DNA of 64,000 nucleotides, taken from the NCBI RefSeq assembly GCF_900091525.1, contig NZ_FMCU01000006.1:186001-250000 (forward strand), given 5' to 3'. Position numbers and translations under genes: made by a program. Position 1 is the first letter of the stretch. Every line of letters begins with the position of its first letter. The notes beneath the pieces are model-generated. The model saw only the letters and a program-made list of their open reading frames with translations. It was not told the DNA's origin and did no database searches. The stretch is from Micromonospora matsumotoense. Its GTDB lineage: Bacteria > Actinomycetota > Actinomycetes > Mycobacteriales > Micromonosporaceae. Shown piece by piece: positions 44,007 through 54,799 of this stretch.

Positions 44007-45626
44007 TCAGTCCCGGGTCCCGGTGCGGACCACCGCCGCCCCGGCGCCTGCGGCGACGGTGGACTCCTGCGTGACGGTGTCGGTCAGGGCGTCCCCGGTG
44101 TGCTGGCGCAGCGGGATCTCCTTGATGAAGATCACCGCGATCAGGGCGATCAGCCCGAACGGGGCGGCGGCCAGGAAGATATCCCCGGCGCCGTGGCCGT
44201 AGGCGCTCTCCACCACGGTGCGGATCGGGCCCGGCAGGGCGTGCACGTTCGGCAGCACACCGCCGCTGCCCGAGGCGCTGGCCGGGATGCCCAGCGCGGT
44301 GAGGCCGTCGGCGATGTAGTCCTTGACCCGGTGGCCGAGCACCGCGCCGAGCACGGAGACGCCGACCGCGCCGCCGAGGCTGCGGAAGAAGGCCACCACC
44401 GAGCTGGCCGCGCCGAGCTCGTGGGTGTCGACGGTGTTCTGCACGGCGAGCACGAGGTTCTGCATGGTCATGCCGAGCCCGAGGCCGATCAGCGCCATGT
44501 AGATGGCGAGGTGCCAGTACGGGGTGTCGTAGCGGATCGTGCCCATCAGGGCGAACCCGGCGGTGAGCAGGGCCGACCCGGCGACCAGGTAGCGCTTCCA
44601 CCGGCCGGTCCTGGTGATGATCCGACCGACGACGACGGAGGAGACCAGCAGGCCGAGGATCATCGGCATGGTCATCAGGCCGGACATGGTCGGGCTCGCA
44701 CCCCGGCTGATCTGGAAGTACTGGCTGAGGAAGACCGAGGCGCCGAACATCCCCACGCCGACGGCGATGCTGGCGACGACGGCGAGGGTGATGGTCCGGT
44801 TGCGGAACAGCCGGGGCGGGATCATCGGCTCGCTGGCCTGGTTCTCCACCCGGACGGCGAGCACACCGAGGGCGACCGCACCGGTCACCATCACGGCGCT
44901 CTGCCAGGAGATCCAGTCGTACTTGTCGCCAGCCAGGGTGACCCAGATCAGCAGCAGCGACACGGCGGCGGTGATCAGGGTCGCGCCCCACCAGTCGATC
45001 TTCACCTGGCGCTTGACCACGGGCAGGTGCAGGGTCTTCTGGAGCACCACCAGGGCGGCGATGGCGAACGGCACGCCGACGTAGAAGCACCAGCGCCAGC
45101 CGAGCCAGGAGGTGTCCACGATGACGCCACCGATCAGCGGGCCGCCGATGGTGCCGAGGGCCAGCACCGCGCCGAGGTAGCCGCTGTACCGGCCCCGCTC
45201 GCGGGGCGCGATCATCGTCGCCATGATCACCTGGGCCAGGGCGGTGAGGCCGCCCGCGCCGACGCCCTGGAGCACCCGGCAGGCGATGAGCTGCTCGGTG
45301 GACTGGGACAGGCCGGCCAGCACGGAGCCCAGCACGAAGATGGTGAGGGAGAGCTGGACCAGGATCTTCTTGCTGGTCAGGTCGGCGAGCTTGCCCCAGA
45401 TCGGGGTGGTCGCGGTGGTCGCCAGCAGGGTCGAGGTGACCACCCAGGTGTAGGCGGACTGGCCGCCCTTGAGTTCGGTGATGATCCGCGGCAGCGCGTT
45501 GGAGACGACCGTGGAGGAGAGGATCGCGACGAACATGCCCAGCAGCAGTCCGGAGAGGGCCTCCAGGATCTGCCGGTGGGTCATCTCGACGCCGGTCGCC
45601 CTGCTGGGCGCTGTCGCCTGGGTCAT
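44007..45626 (-). CDS. DHA2-family multidrug MFS exporter (14 helices)
   Basis: 539 residues with ~14 hydrophobic helices. Motif A GKLADLTSKKILVQLSL, helix 1 LSGLLLGMFVAILSSTVVSN (the (D/S)xTVVNVALP-like element), and motif C GAVLALGTIGGPLIGG identify the EmrB/QacA branch. It expels drugs by proton antiport. ATG 45626 is set by GGAGG eight bases upstream. Two copies of a TGCCTCARGCAAC element lie in the 130 bases to the MarR gene, which is upstream in the same orientation. MarR repression, relieved by a substrate of the pump, is the likely control. Confidence 0.92.
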   Translation of the reverse strand: MTQATAPSRATGVEMTHRQILEALSGLLLGMFVAILSSTVVSNALPRIITELKGGQSAYTWVVTSTLLATTATTPIWGKLADLTSKKILVQLSLTIFVLGSVLAGLSQSTEQLIACRVLQGVGAGGLTALAQVIMATMIAPRERGRYSGYLGAVLALGTIGGPLIGGVIVDTSWLGWRWCFYVGVPFAIAALVVLQKTLHLPVVKRQVKIDWWGATLITAAVSLLLIWVTLAGDKYDWISWQSAVMVTGAVALGVLAVRVENQASEPMIPPRLFRNRTITLAVVASIAVGVGMFGASVFLSQYFQISRGASPTMSGLMTMPMILGLLVSSVVVGRIITRTGRWKRYLVAGSALLTAGFALMGTIRYDTPYWHLAIYMALIGLGLGMTMQNLVLAVQNTVDTHELGAASSVVAFFRSLGGAVGVSVLGAVLGHRVKDYIADGLTALGIPASASGSGGVLPNVHALPGPIRTVVESAYGHGAGDIFLAAAPFGLIALIAVIFIKEIPLRQHTGDALTDTVTQESTVAAGAGAAVVRTGTRD

Positions 45627-45656
45627 CGTCGCTGCCTCCGATGGGTGGTGAAAAGG

Positions 45657-45696
45657 GTGCCTCAGGCAACCGTAGGCTTTCGTTGCCTCAAGCAAC
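45657..45696 (-). promoter_or_regulatory. Two-copy MarR-type operator before the DHA2 exporter
   Basis: TGCCTCAGGCAAC (45658-45670) and TGCCTCAAGCAAC (45684-45696) are direct copies 26 bases apart; each is itself a near-palindrome (TGCCT-C-AGGCA; TTGC-CTCAA-GCAA). They lie 31 bases upstream of the exporter start and 60 bases after marR, the expected place for a MarR dimer to block the promoter. The spacing puts both on nearly the same face of the helix. Confidence 0.7.
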
Positions 45697-45756
45697 AACC
45701 GGACGTGACATGGCTCTATTCCCCTCGCCCCGGGTCGGGGGAGGGGCGTGACGGGG

Positions 45757-46194
45757 TCAGAAGGTCTCGTTGAACCGGTGCATCAGGCGGGCGAACTCCT
45801 CGACGTCCCGCTTCGGCCAGGTCTCCATGGATCGGGTGATCTGGTCCATCCGGGCCGACCGGGCCGCGTCGAAACGCCGGCTGCCCTCCTCGGTCAGGCG
45901 CAGCTGCGCCGCCCGCCGGTCGGCCGGGTCCGGATCGCGGCGCACCAGCCCCAGCGTCTCCAGCCCCTGGATCTGCCGGCTCAACGTGCCCTTACCGATG
46001 CCCAGCAGGACCGCCAGGTCGGTGAGCCGGGTCGAGCCGGACCGGCGCAGCCAGAGCAGCAGGCCGTACGCGTTCGGCTCCAGGTTGGGGTGCACCTCCC
46101 GGGCGATCTCCAGGGAGAGTGCCCGCCCCCGGCGGAGCAGCGCGGCCAACTCGTGCTCCAGCACGCGCATCGTCTCCGGCAGATGATCGTCCAC
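45757..46194 (-). CDS. MarR-family repressor
   Basis: 145 residues. Winged helix: NAYGLLLWLRRSGSTRLTDL, AVLLGIGKGTLSRQIQGLET (recognition helix) and LGLVRRDPDPADRRAAQLRL (the wing). Flanking helices form the dimer interface. Upstream of, and in line with, the DHA2 exporter. GTG 46194 is the first codon of a good MarR N-terminus. Inducer unknown. Confidence 0.92.
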   Translation of the reverse strand: MDDHLPETMRVLEHELAALLRRGRALSLEIAREVHPNLEPNAYGLLLWLRRSGSTRLTDLAVLLGIGKGTLSRQIQGLETLGLVRRDPDPADRRAAQLRLTEEGSRRFDAARSARMDQITRSMETWPKRDVEEFARLMHRFNETF

Positions 46195-46218
46195 GGCACC
46201 GAGCGTACGTGCCGTCCG

Positions 46219-47931
46219 TCACTTCGCCGAGGAGAGTTTCTGCCGGGCCACCTCGCGCAGGTGCCCGTCGCTGGTGGTGCCCTCGATCAGCACCTCGGCC
46301 TCCCGCCCGGTGTGGCGCAGCGTGCTCACCGCGTTGCCGAAGTACGGGCCGGCCAGCTTCTTCCAACGCACCGTCGGGCGGCGTACCCCGGCGGAACGGG
46401 CCAGCGCCCGGGTGGCCGCCGCCGGCCCGGAACTCCAGCCCAGCTTCATCAGCGGGCGCATCGCCGCCGGCACCTGGTTGTGGATCGGTGAGCAGGTGAG
46501 CTGGTGCACCGGGGTGCGTACCGCCGGATCGTCGAACCGGGCCCGGGCCACGTACGAGTGGTGCACGTCGCCGGAGAGCACGCTGATCGACGCCGGCGCC
46601 GGGTACGCGGGCCCGGCGCCGACCCGGTCCCCGGCGGTGCCCGGGGCACCGCTGCCCAGCCGGACGAAGAGCGCGCCGAGGGCGTCGAACGAACGGCGGA
46701 ACGCGGCCCAGTGCTCCAGGTCGAGCGCCCGGCGCAGCTTCTCGGCCAGCCCGGCGACCCACGGTTTGCCGGAGTCCGCCAGCCGCTCGTTCCACGCCTC
46801 GACGTGGTGGATGCCCGGCGGCAGCAGCCAGGGCAGCGACGCCCCGATCACCAGGTGGTCGTAGACGCCGTGGGCCCGGTCCAGGAACCAGGACCACTCA
46901 CCGGCCGGCAGCATCGACCGCCCGCCCGGTTCGAGCACCCGGCTGCACCGGTTGTCCAGCATGACCAGCCGGGTCCGGCCCAGGTCCAGCGCGTAGCTCC
47001 ACTGGTACTGCACGGCCCGCCAGCGCTCGGTGTCGTGCGCCTCGTCGGCCTCGGAGTCGACCCGCTCGCCGAACTCGCGCAGCACGTCGGTGGCGTCCTC
47101 GGCGGCGACCACCTTGGCATAGAGCGGGTCGGCGGCGATCTCGTCCGGGGCCAGGTTGCCCAGGTGCTGGTAGACCCAGTAGGAGGCCAGGCCGCTGCGG
47201 ATCCGCTCGGCCCACCAGGCCTGCTGGCGCATGTCGGCCCGCCACGACTTCGAGGTGTTCCAGTCGTCGATCACCTCGTGGTCGTCGAAGATCATCACGC
47301 TCGGCACGGTGGAGAGCAGCCAGCGGATCTCCGGGTCGCGCCACGACTCCAGATAGAGCTTGGTGTACTCGTCGAAGCTCACCACCTGGTCGGCCGGGGC
47401 GTCCTGCGGCCGCCGCCGACGCCGCTTGAGCAGCCGCTTGACCGTGGGCGACGTGACGTCGGCATAGACCTGGTCGCCGAGCAGCACCAGCAGGTCGGGC
47501 TGCGCGTCCCGGTCGGGCGCGGCCATCAACCGCCGGGCGTACGCGTCCAGCGCGTCCGGGGGCAGCCGCCGGGTGGTGTTGTGCTGGGTGGTCTCCCGGC
47601 ACGATCCGAAGATCAGGCTGACCGGCTGGTCCCGGTCGTCGGCCGCCCTGGTCCGGATCACGCTGGGTGGGAAGCCGTCCCGGGCCACCGGCCAGACCAG
47701 TTCGTCGTCGACCAGCACCTCGTAGCTGGTGGTGTGGTCCGGGGCGAGCCCCTCCACCACCACCAGCGCATAGTGGTGGTCGTACGCGGAGAAGGTGGGC
47801 GCGGAGCCGGTGACGCCCTCGGCCGTGCGGACGGTGACCACCGCGGGCCCGCTGGTCTCCACCCACACCGTTGCCCGGGTGCCGACGACCCGGCGCAGCA
47901 ACGGGCCGATGAGCAGACGGGGCTCGGGCAT
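46219..47931 (-). CDS. PhoD-like alkaline phosphatase/phosphodiesterase
   Basis: 570 residues. An N-terminal Ig/fibronectin-like domain (ATVWVETSGPAVVTVRTAEG) precedes the metallophosphatase: FGSCRETT, LLVLLGDQVYADV, FDDHEVIDDWN, and LSGDVHHSYVARARF, the Ca/Fe ligand motifs of PhoD. No signal peptide or Tat motif is visible, so unlike classical PhoD this member should be cytoplasmic. The start is decided by GGAGG (47940-47944), eight bases before ATG 47931; the frame's first ATG (47940) overlaps that site. Substrate unknown. Confidence 0.9.
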   Translation of the reverse strand: MPEPRLLIGPLLRRVVGTRATVWVETSGPAVVTVRTAEGVTGSAPTFSAYDHHYALVVVEGLAPDHTTSYEVLVDDELVWPVARDGFPPSVIRTRAADDRDQPVSLIFGSCRETTQHNTTRRLPPDALDAYARRLMAAPDRDAQPDLLVLLGDQVYADVTSPTVKRLLKRRRRRPQDAPADQVVSFDEYTKLYLESWRDPEIRWLLSTVPSVMIFDDHEVIDDWNTSKSWRADMRQQAWWAERIRSGLASYWVYQHLGNLAPDEIAADPLYAKVVAAEDATDVLREFGERVDSEADEAHDTERWRAVQYQWSYALDLGRTRLVMLDNRCSRVLEPGGRSMLPAGEWSWFLDRAHGVYDHLVIGASLPWLLPPGIHHVEAWNERLADSGKPWVAGLAEKLRRALDLEHWAAFRRSFDALGALFVRLGSGAPGTAGDRVGAGPAYPAPASISVLSGDVHHSYVARARFDDPAVRTPVHQLTCSPIHNQVPAAMRPLMKLGWSSGPAAATRALARSAGVRRPTVRWKKLAGPYFGNAVSTLRHTGREAEVLIEGTTSDGHLREVARQKLSSAK

Positions 47932-48079
47932 GGGTGGCACCTCCGAGGAGAAGACGATTCATCTTTTCTACCCCGTGGGTCAGTGGGTCACCCCCGGCAG
48001 CGGCGAGCGTACCCGCAGCTCGCTCAGGTCCGGAGGCGGTGAGTGGGACGCCGCCGCCGGCATCTGACAGGATTTCGGC

Positions 48080-49261
48080 ATGACGGACTACCTCCTCGTC
48101 GCACTGGCCCTGCTCGGTGTGCTGATCCTCGGCGGCCTCGGCCTGGTGGTGCCCCGGTTGCGCCGGCGTGGCGAACCCCCGCTGCCGCAGACCGAGGTCG
48201 ACACCCGGGCGGAGGAGGACCTGGCCGGCCCACCCGTCGAGGCGGCGGAGTCCGACCTGTCCACCGGTGTCCTGGTCGAGCCGCCGGTCGTCGCGGCCCC
48301 GCCGCTGGAGGTCCCCGAGCCGACCGCCGGCCGGCTGGTCCGGCTGCGGTCCCGGCTGGCCCGCTCGCAGAACGCCTTCGGCAAGGGCCTGCTCGGCCTG
48401 CTCGCCCGCGACCACCTCGACGAGGACGCCTGGGAGGAGATCGAGGACAGCCTGATCACCGCCGACGTCGGCATCGACGCCACCCGGGACATCGTCGACC
48501 GGCTCCGCGAGCGGACCCGGGTGCTCGGCACCCGCTCCGCCGGTGAGCTGCGTGACCTGCTCGCCGCCGAGCTGGTCACCGCGCTCGACCCGGGCCTGGA
48601 CCGCTCGCTGCGCACCACCGGCCGCGACGGCATGCCGGCGGTGCTGCTGGTGGTCGGGGTCAACGGCGCCGGCAAGACCACCACCTGCGGCAAGATCGCC
48701 CGGGTGCTGGTCGCCGACGGGCGCTCGGTCACCCTCGGCGCGGCCGACACCTTCCGGGCCGCCGCCGCCGACCAGCTGGAGACCTGGGGCGGCCGGGTGG
48801 GCGCGGAGACGGTCCGGGGCGCGGAGGGCGCCGACCCGGCCAGCGTGGCCTTCGACGCGGTCCGCCGGGGCATCGACGCCGGCACCGACACCGTGCTCAT
48901 CGACACCGCGGGCCGCCTGCAGAACAAGATCGGCCTGATGGACGAGCTGGGCAAGGTCAAGCGGGTGGTGGAGAAGCACGGCCCGATCGACGAGACCCTG
49001 CTGATCCTGGACGCCACCACCGGGCAGAACGGGCTGGAACAGGCCCGGGTCTTCACCGAGGTGGTGAACGTGACGGGCGTGGTGCTGACCAAGCTCGACG
49101 GGACGGCCAAGGGCGGCATCGTGATCGCCGTACAGCGCAAGCTCGGCATCCCGGTCAAGCTGGTCGGTCTCGGCGAGGGCGCGGACGATCTGGCCCCGTT
49201 CGACCCGGCGCAGTTCGTCGACGCGCTGCTCGGCACCGAGCCGCTCGCCCGGGACGCGTAA
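48080..49261 (+). CDS. ftsY: Signal recognition particle receptor FtsY
   Basis: 393 residues. Residues 4-24 are a hydrophobic helix (LLVALALLGVLILGGLGLVV) followed by RRR, so the receptor is membrane-anchored by a helix, as in actinomycetes. The acidic A region follows, then the NG GTPase: VVGVNGAGKTTTCGKIARV (G1), GAADTFRAAAADQLE, IDTAGRLQNK (G3), TKLDGTAKGGI (G4). It binds Ffh at the membrane and triggers GTP hydrolysis to hand over nascent membrane proteins. ffh lies 5.5 kb downstream. Eight bases separate it from the next gene. Confidence 0.97.
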   Translation: MTDYLLVALALLGVLILGGLGLVVPRLRRRGEPPLPQTEVDTRAEEDLAGPPVEAAESDLSTGVLVEPPVVAAPPLEVPEPTAGRLVRLRSRLARSQNAFGKGLLGLLARDHLDEDAWEEIEDSLITADVGIDATRDIVDRLRERTRVLGTRSAGELRDLLAAELVTALDPGLDRSLRTTGRDGMPAVLLVVGVNGAGKTTTCGKIARVLVADGRSVTLGAADTFRAAAADQLETWGGRVGAETVRGAEGADPASVAFDAVRRGIDAGTDTVLIDTAGRLQNKIGLMDELGKVKRVVEKHGPIDETLLILDATTGQNGLEQARVFTEVVNVTGVVLTKLDGTAKGGIVIAVQRKLGIPVKLVGLGEGADDLAPFDPAQFVDALLGTEPLARDA

Positions 49262-49268
49262 CCTCGCG

Positions 49269-50132
49269 GTGAGCAACGACGATCGCGCGTACGCCGGGTG
49301 GCGTGACCCCCGCCATGCGGCGCCGGGCCTGGGGAGACCGTACGTGACCTCGCAGGAGATCCCGCTGCACGGTGGGAACGTGAGCACCGTGGTCCGGGTC
49401 GGCGACACCGTCCGGCGCAACGCCGGCCCGTGGACGCCCTCGGTGCACGCCCTCCTGCGCCACCTGGAGTACGTCGGGTTCACCGGCGCTCCCCGGGCGC
49501 TGGGCATGGACGAGCGCAACCGGGAGGTGCTGTCGTACCTGGAGGGGGAGTGCGGGGAGTACCCGCTGGCCCCGCACTGGGTCACCGACGAGGCGCTGGT
49601 GACCGTGGCCACCATGCTGCGGATGTTCCACGACGCCCAGTACGGTTTCGCCCCGCCGCCGGGCGCGGTCTGGCGCTCGTTCGGGCCGCCGCCGCCGGAC
49701 ACCGAGGTGATCTGCCACCACGACGCCGCCCCGCACAACGTGATCTGGCGGCCGGACGGCACCCTCGGCCTGATCGACTTCGACCTCGCCTCGCCCGGCG
49801 CCCGGATCTACGACGTGGCGTACGCGGCGTGGACGTGGGTGCCGATCTTCGCCGACCGGGACTCGATCACGCTCGGCTGGAAGCGCCCGGACCGGCCCCG
49901 CCGGCTGCGCCTGTTCGCCGACGCGTACGGGTTGATCCCCCGGGACCGGCACCGGCTGATCCGGACCATCCGCAAGCGGATCGTCGACCACGTGGAGGGC
50001 ATCCGGCGGATGGCCGCGGCGGGTGAGCCGGCGTTCGTCCGGATCGTGCACAAGGGTCACCTTCGTCGCCCGATGCGCGACCTGCGCCTGCTCGACTACG
50101 AGCGGCACGCGTTGGAGCACGCCCTGCGCTGA
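49269..50132 (+). CDS. Aminoglycoside-phosphotransferase/choline-kinase-like protein
   Basis: 287 residues of the APH kinase fold. VICHHDAAPHNVIWRPDG is the Brenner motif (HxDxxxxN) with the catalytic Asp, and GLIDFDLASPG carries the Mg-binding Asp. YVTSQEIPLHGGNVSTVVRV is the glycine-loop region. The phosphate acceptor cannot be told: such proteins phosphorylate antibiotics, choline, sugars or other small molecules. GTG 49269, eight bases after ftsY, so cotranscribed. A strong terminator follows 100 bases on. Confidence 0.85.
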   Translation: MSNDDRAYAGWRDPRHAAPGLGRPYVTSQEIPLHGGNVSTVVRVGDTVRRNAGPWTPSVHALLRHLEYVGFTGAPRALGMDERNREVLSYLEGECGEYPLAPHWVTDEALVTVATMLRMFHDAQYGFAPPPGAVWRSFGPPPPDTEVICHHDAAPHNVIWRPDGTLGLIDFDLASPGARIYDVAYAAWTWVPIFADRDSITLGWKRPDRPRRLRLFADAYGLIPRDRHRLIRTIRKRIVDHVEGIRRMAAAGEPAFVRIVHKGHLRRPMRDLRLLDYERHALEHALR

Positions 50133-50231
50133 GCCTTCTACGCGCCGGGCCCGGCAACTCCGTGCACGCCGGGGCCGGTGACCCCGCGCGTCGATCACCC
50201 GGACCACCCCTCCGATTAGTCACCATCGAGG

Positions 50232-50267
50232 AAAGAGTGGCCGTTCGTTGCCGAACGGCCACTCTTT
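50232..50267 (+). terminator. Intrinsic terminator with U-tract
   Basis: A perfect 16-bp stem: AAAGAGTGGCCGTTCG (50232-50247) and CGAACGGCCACTCTTT (50252-50267), loop TTGC, followed by CGTTTTCCGATTTTC. It is the only hairpin found here with a good U-tract. It ends the ftsY-APH transcript 100 bases past the APH stop and insulates the amt operon. Confidence 0.9.
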
Positions 50268-50445
50268 CGTTTTCCGATTTTCATGATCGAGGTTCTTCAC
50301 ACGCCGGAAACAACCCGTCACGTGTCGGAAATCGAGGGGTGTCGGTGCAGGAAACAGCGGCCCACCAAGCTCTCGGCCAACCGGCGTACGGGCGACGCTG
50401 CCCCGGAAGCCGCGAAGGAGGGAACTTCACCTTTAGGAGGCCAGC

Positions 50446-52228
<1,783 letters not shown>

Positions 52229-52241
52229 GAGGACCTACCAG

Positions 52242-54566
52242 ATGACCCCGTCGACCACGAGGAACGCGTCGGACGACACCGGCGACGGAGACAGGAAACT
52301 CGTGGTCGACGGGGTCATCGGGGTCCCCGCAGGAATCGGGGAACCGGCCCGGGTGGGGCGCGCGGAGGCCTTCGACGGATGGCTGCGCGGATTGCTGCCG
52401 GGGCGGGAGGGCATCGCGCTGATCGCCGTCGGCGGCCTCGGCCGTCGACAGTGCGCCCCGTACGGCGACCTCGACCTCGTGCTGCTGCACGCCGGGGTGG
52501 CCGGGGTGGACGAGTTGGCCGCCTCGCTGTGGTATCCGATCTGGGACGCCGGGGTCCGCCTCGACCACTCCGTGCGCACCCTCGCCGAGGCGCTGTCGGT
52601 GGCCCAGGACGACGTCAAGGTCGCTCTCGCCCTGCTCGACGCCCGCTTCGTCGCCGGTGACCGGGCCCTCGCCGACACGCTGACCCGCACCGCCACCGAC
52701 CACTGGCGGCGGACCGCCGTCCGCCAACTGCCCGCCCTGCGGGAGATCACCGACCTGCGCTGGCGTACCCATGGCGAGCTGGCCTTCCTGCTCGAAGGCG
52801 ACCTCAAGGAGGCCGCCGGCGGACTGCGCGACGTGGGCATCCTGCGGGCCATCGCCACCGCCGGGATCACCGACGCGCTGCGTCCCGCCGTCCGCGCTGC
52901 CCACCTGCGGCTGCTGGACACCCGCGACGCCCTGCACCAGCAGGTGGGCCGCCGGGTCGACCGGCTGGTCGCCCAGGAACGCGCCGGGGTGGCCGCGCTG
53001 CTCGGCCTGCGCCAGCCGGCGTCCGAGGTCGCCGACCCCGGGGCGCGGGCGGAGGCCGGCGACGGTGACGCCCTGCTGCGTCGGGTCGCCGGCGACGCGC
53101 GCACCGTCAGCCACGCGCTCGACGACGCCTGGCGGGCCGCCGACCGGCTCCGCTCCGGCCGCCGCCGGGGCGCCGACGGCCGGCCGCTGCGCCGCCCGGT
53201 GGCCCGGGACGTGGTCGAACACGACGGGGAGCTGGTGCTCGCCCGGACCGCCATCGGGGCCCGCCCCGACCCGAGCCTGTCGCTGCGGATCGCCGCCGCG
53301 GCCGCCACCAACCGCCTGCCGATCGCGCGGGCCACCTGCGAGTGGCTGGCCGCGTACTGCCCGCCGCTGCCCGCGCCCTGGCCGCCGGCCGCCCGGGCCG
53401 CGTTCATCACCCTGCTCGGTGCCGGCCCCGGCCTGGTGCCCGCCTGGGAGACCTGCGACCGGTACGGCCTGGTCGACGGCTGGCTGCCCGAGTGGACCCG
53501 GCTGCGCAGCCTGCCGCAGCACAACCCGGTGCACCGGTTCACCCTCGACCGGCACCTCGTGCAGACCGCGTACGAGGCGAGCCGGCACACCCGCGACGTC
53601 GAACGCCCGGACCTGCTGTTGATCGGCGCGTTCCTGCACGACATCGGCAAGGGGCTGGACGGCGACCACTCGACCGTCGGCGCGCCGCTGGCCGAGGCGG
53701 TGGCCGCCCGGATCGGCCTGCCCGCCGAGGAGGCGGCGCTGATCGGCACGCTGGTGCGGCTGCACCTGCTGCTGCCCGACGTGGCCACCCGCCGCGACCT
53801 GTCCGACCCGAAGACGATCGCCGGTGTCGCCGAGCGGGTCGGTGACACCACCACCCTGGAGCTGCTGCACGCCCTGGTGCTGGCCGACGCCACCGCGACC
53901 GGCCCGGCCGCCTGGTCCGGCTGGAAGGGCCGGCTGATCGCCGAACTGGTCGCCCGGGTGCGGACCACCCTGGACACCGGCGTGGTACCCGCCCCGCCGG
54001 CCCCCGACCCGGCGCTGGTCGCCGGGCCGCTGCCCGTCGTGCACCTGACCGAGGACCGGGTGGCGGTGGCCGCGGCCGACCGGCGGGGGCTGCTCGCCAC
54101 GGTGGCCGGCTGCCTGGCCCTGCACCGGCTGGACGTGATCTCCGCGGACGCTGCCACGGTCGACGGCCGGGCGCTGGTCGAGTGCCGGGTGCAGCCGCGC
54201 TACGGGCTGGCCCCGGACCCGATCGCGCTCAGCGCCGACCTGCGCCGCGCGGTCGTCGGCGACGTCTCGGTCACCCAGCGGCTGCGCGGCCGGGCCCTGG
54301 CCGCCCGGAGCGGGGGCGCGGCCCCCCGGGTCGTCTGGCACCGGGAGGCGGCCACCGACGCGGTGCTGCTGGAGTTACGGGCCGCCGACGCGGCGGGTCT
54401 GCTCTACCGGGTCGCCTGCGCGCTGGACGAGGCCGGGGCGCAGGTGCGCGCCGCCCGGATCTCCACTCTCGGCGGCGACGTGGTCGACGCGTTCTACCTG
54501 GTCGGTGGCTGGCCGTCGGACGAGCAGCGGGCCAGCGTCGAGACCGCCGTCCTCGCCGCGGTGTAG
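52242..54566 (+). CDS. glnD: PII (adenylyl/uridylyl)transferase GlnD
   Basis: 774 residues. Nucleotidyltransferase domain at ~60-190 with AVGGLGRRQCAPYGDLDLVL (GDLDL in place of the usual SDxDL); helical domain; HD domain FLHDIGKGLDGDHSTVGAPL at ~460-480; two C-terminal ACT domains (VAAADRRGLLATVAGCLALH; LRAADAAGLLYRVACALDEA). It modifies and demodifies PII in response to glutamine. ATG 52242 has AGGAGGA upstream, 13 bases after glnK. The amt-glnK-glnD set is standard for actinobacteria. Confidence 0.96.
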   Translation: MTPSTTRNASDDTGDGDRKLVVDGVIGVPAGIGEPARVGRAEAFDGWLRGLLPGREGIALIAVGGLGRRQCAPYGDLDLVLLHAGVAGVDELAASLWYPIWDAGVRLDHSVRTLAEALSVAQDDVKVALALLDARFVAGDRALADTLTRTATDHWRRTAVRQLPALREITDLRWRTHGELAFLLEGDLKEAAGGLRDVGILRAIATAGITDALRPAVRAAHLRLLDTRDALHQQVGRRVDRLVAQERAGVAALLGLRQPASEVADPGARAEAGDGDALLRRVAGDARTVSHALDDAWRAADRLRSGRRRGADGRPLRRPVARDVVEHDGELVLARTAIGARPDPSLSLRIAAAAATNRLPIARATCEWLAAYCPPLPAPWPPAARAAFITLLGAGPGLVPAWETCDRYGLVDGWLPEWTRLRSLPQHNPVHRFTLDRHLVQTAYEASRHTRDVERPDLLLIGAFLHDIGKGLDGDHSTVGAPLAEAVAARIGLPAEEAALIGTLVRLHLLLPDVATRRDLSDPKTIAGVAERVGDTTTLELLHALVLADATATGPAAWSGWKGRLIAELVARVRTTLDTGVVPAPPAPDPALVAGPLPVVHLTEDRVAVAAADRRGLLATVAGCLALHRLDVISADAATVDGRALVECRVQPRYGLAPDPIALSADLRRAVVGDVSVTQRLRGRALAARSGGAAPRVVWHREAATDAVLLELRAADAAGLLYRVACALDEAGAQVRAARISTLGGDVVDAFYLVGGWPSDEQRASVETAVLAAV

Positions 54567-54799
54567 GACCGCGCCGCGACGGCGGCCCGACACGGTGCTT
54601 GTCCACGGGTGGACGCCCGGCGGCAGCGGGGTGCGCCCACCGCAGTGTGGACGACCCGGTGCTGGTCGCTTCCGCGCGGTGTGGTGCGGGGCGTGCGGGG
54701 CCGGAGCGGGCGCGCGGCCGGCGGGCTACCCTAACGGTGGGCTGGACAGCCGGCCCGGCTGCATTTGTGCCCGCCGATGACGACAAACGGGATGTTCGC

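Noticed and set aside
46898..49762. 954-residue reading frame on the minus strand across the phosphatase, ftsY and APH genes
   Set aside because: It lies opposite and across real genes, is Arg/Gly/Pro-rich with no motif, and reflects high third-position GC. Shadow frame.
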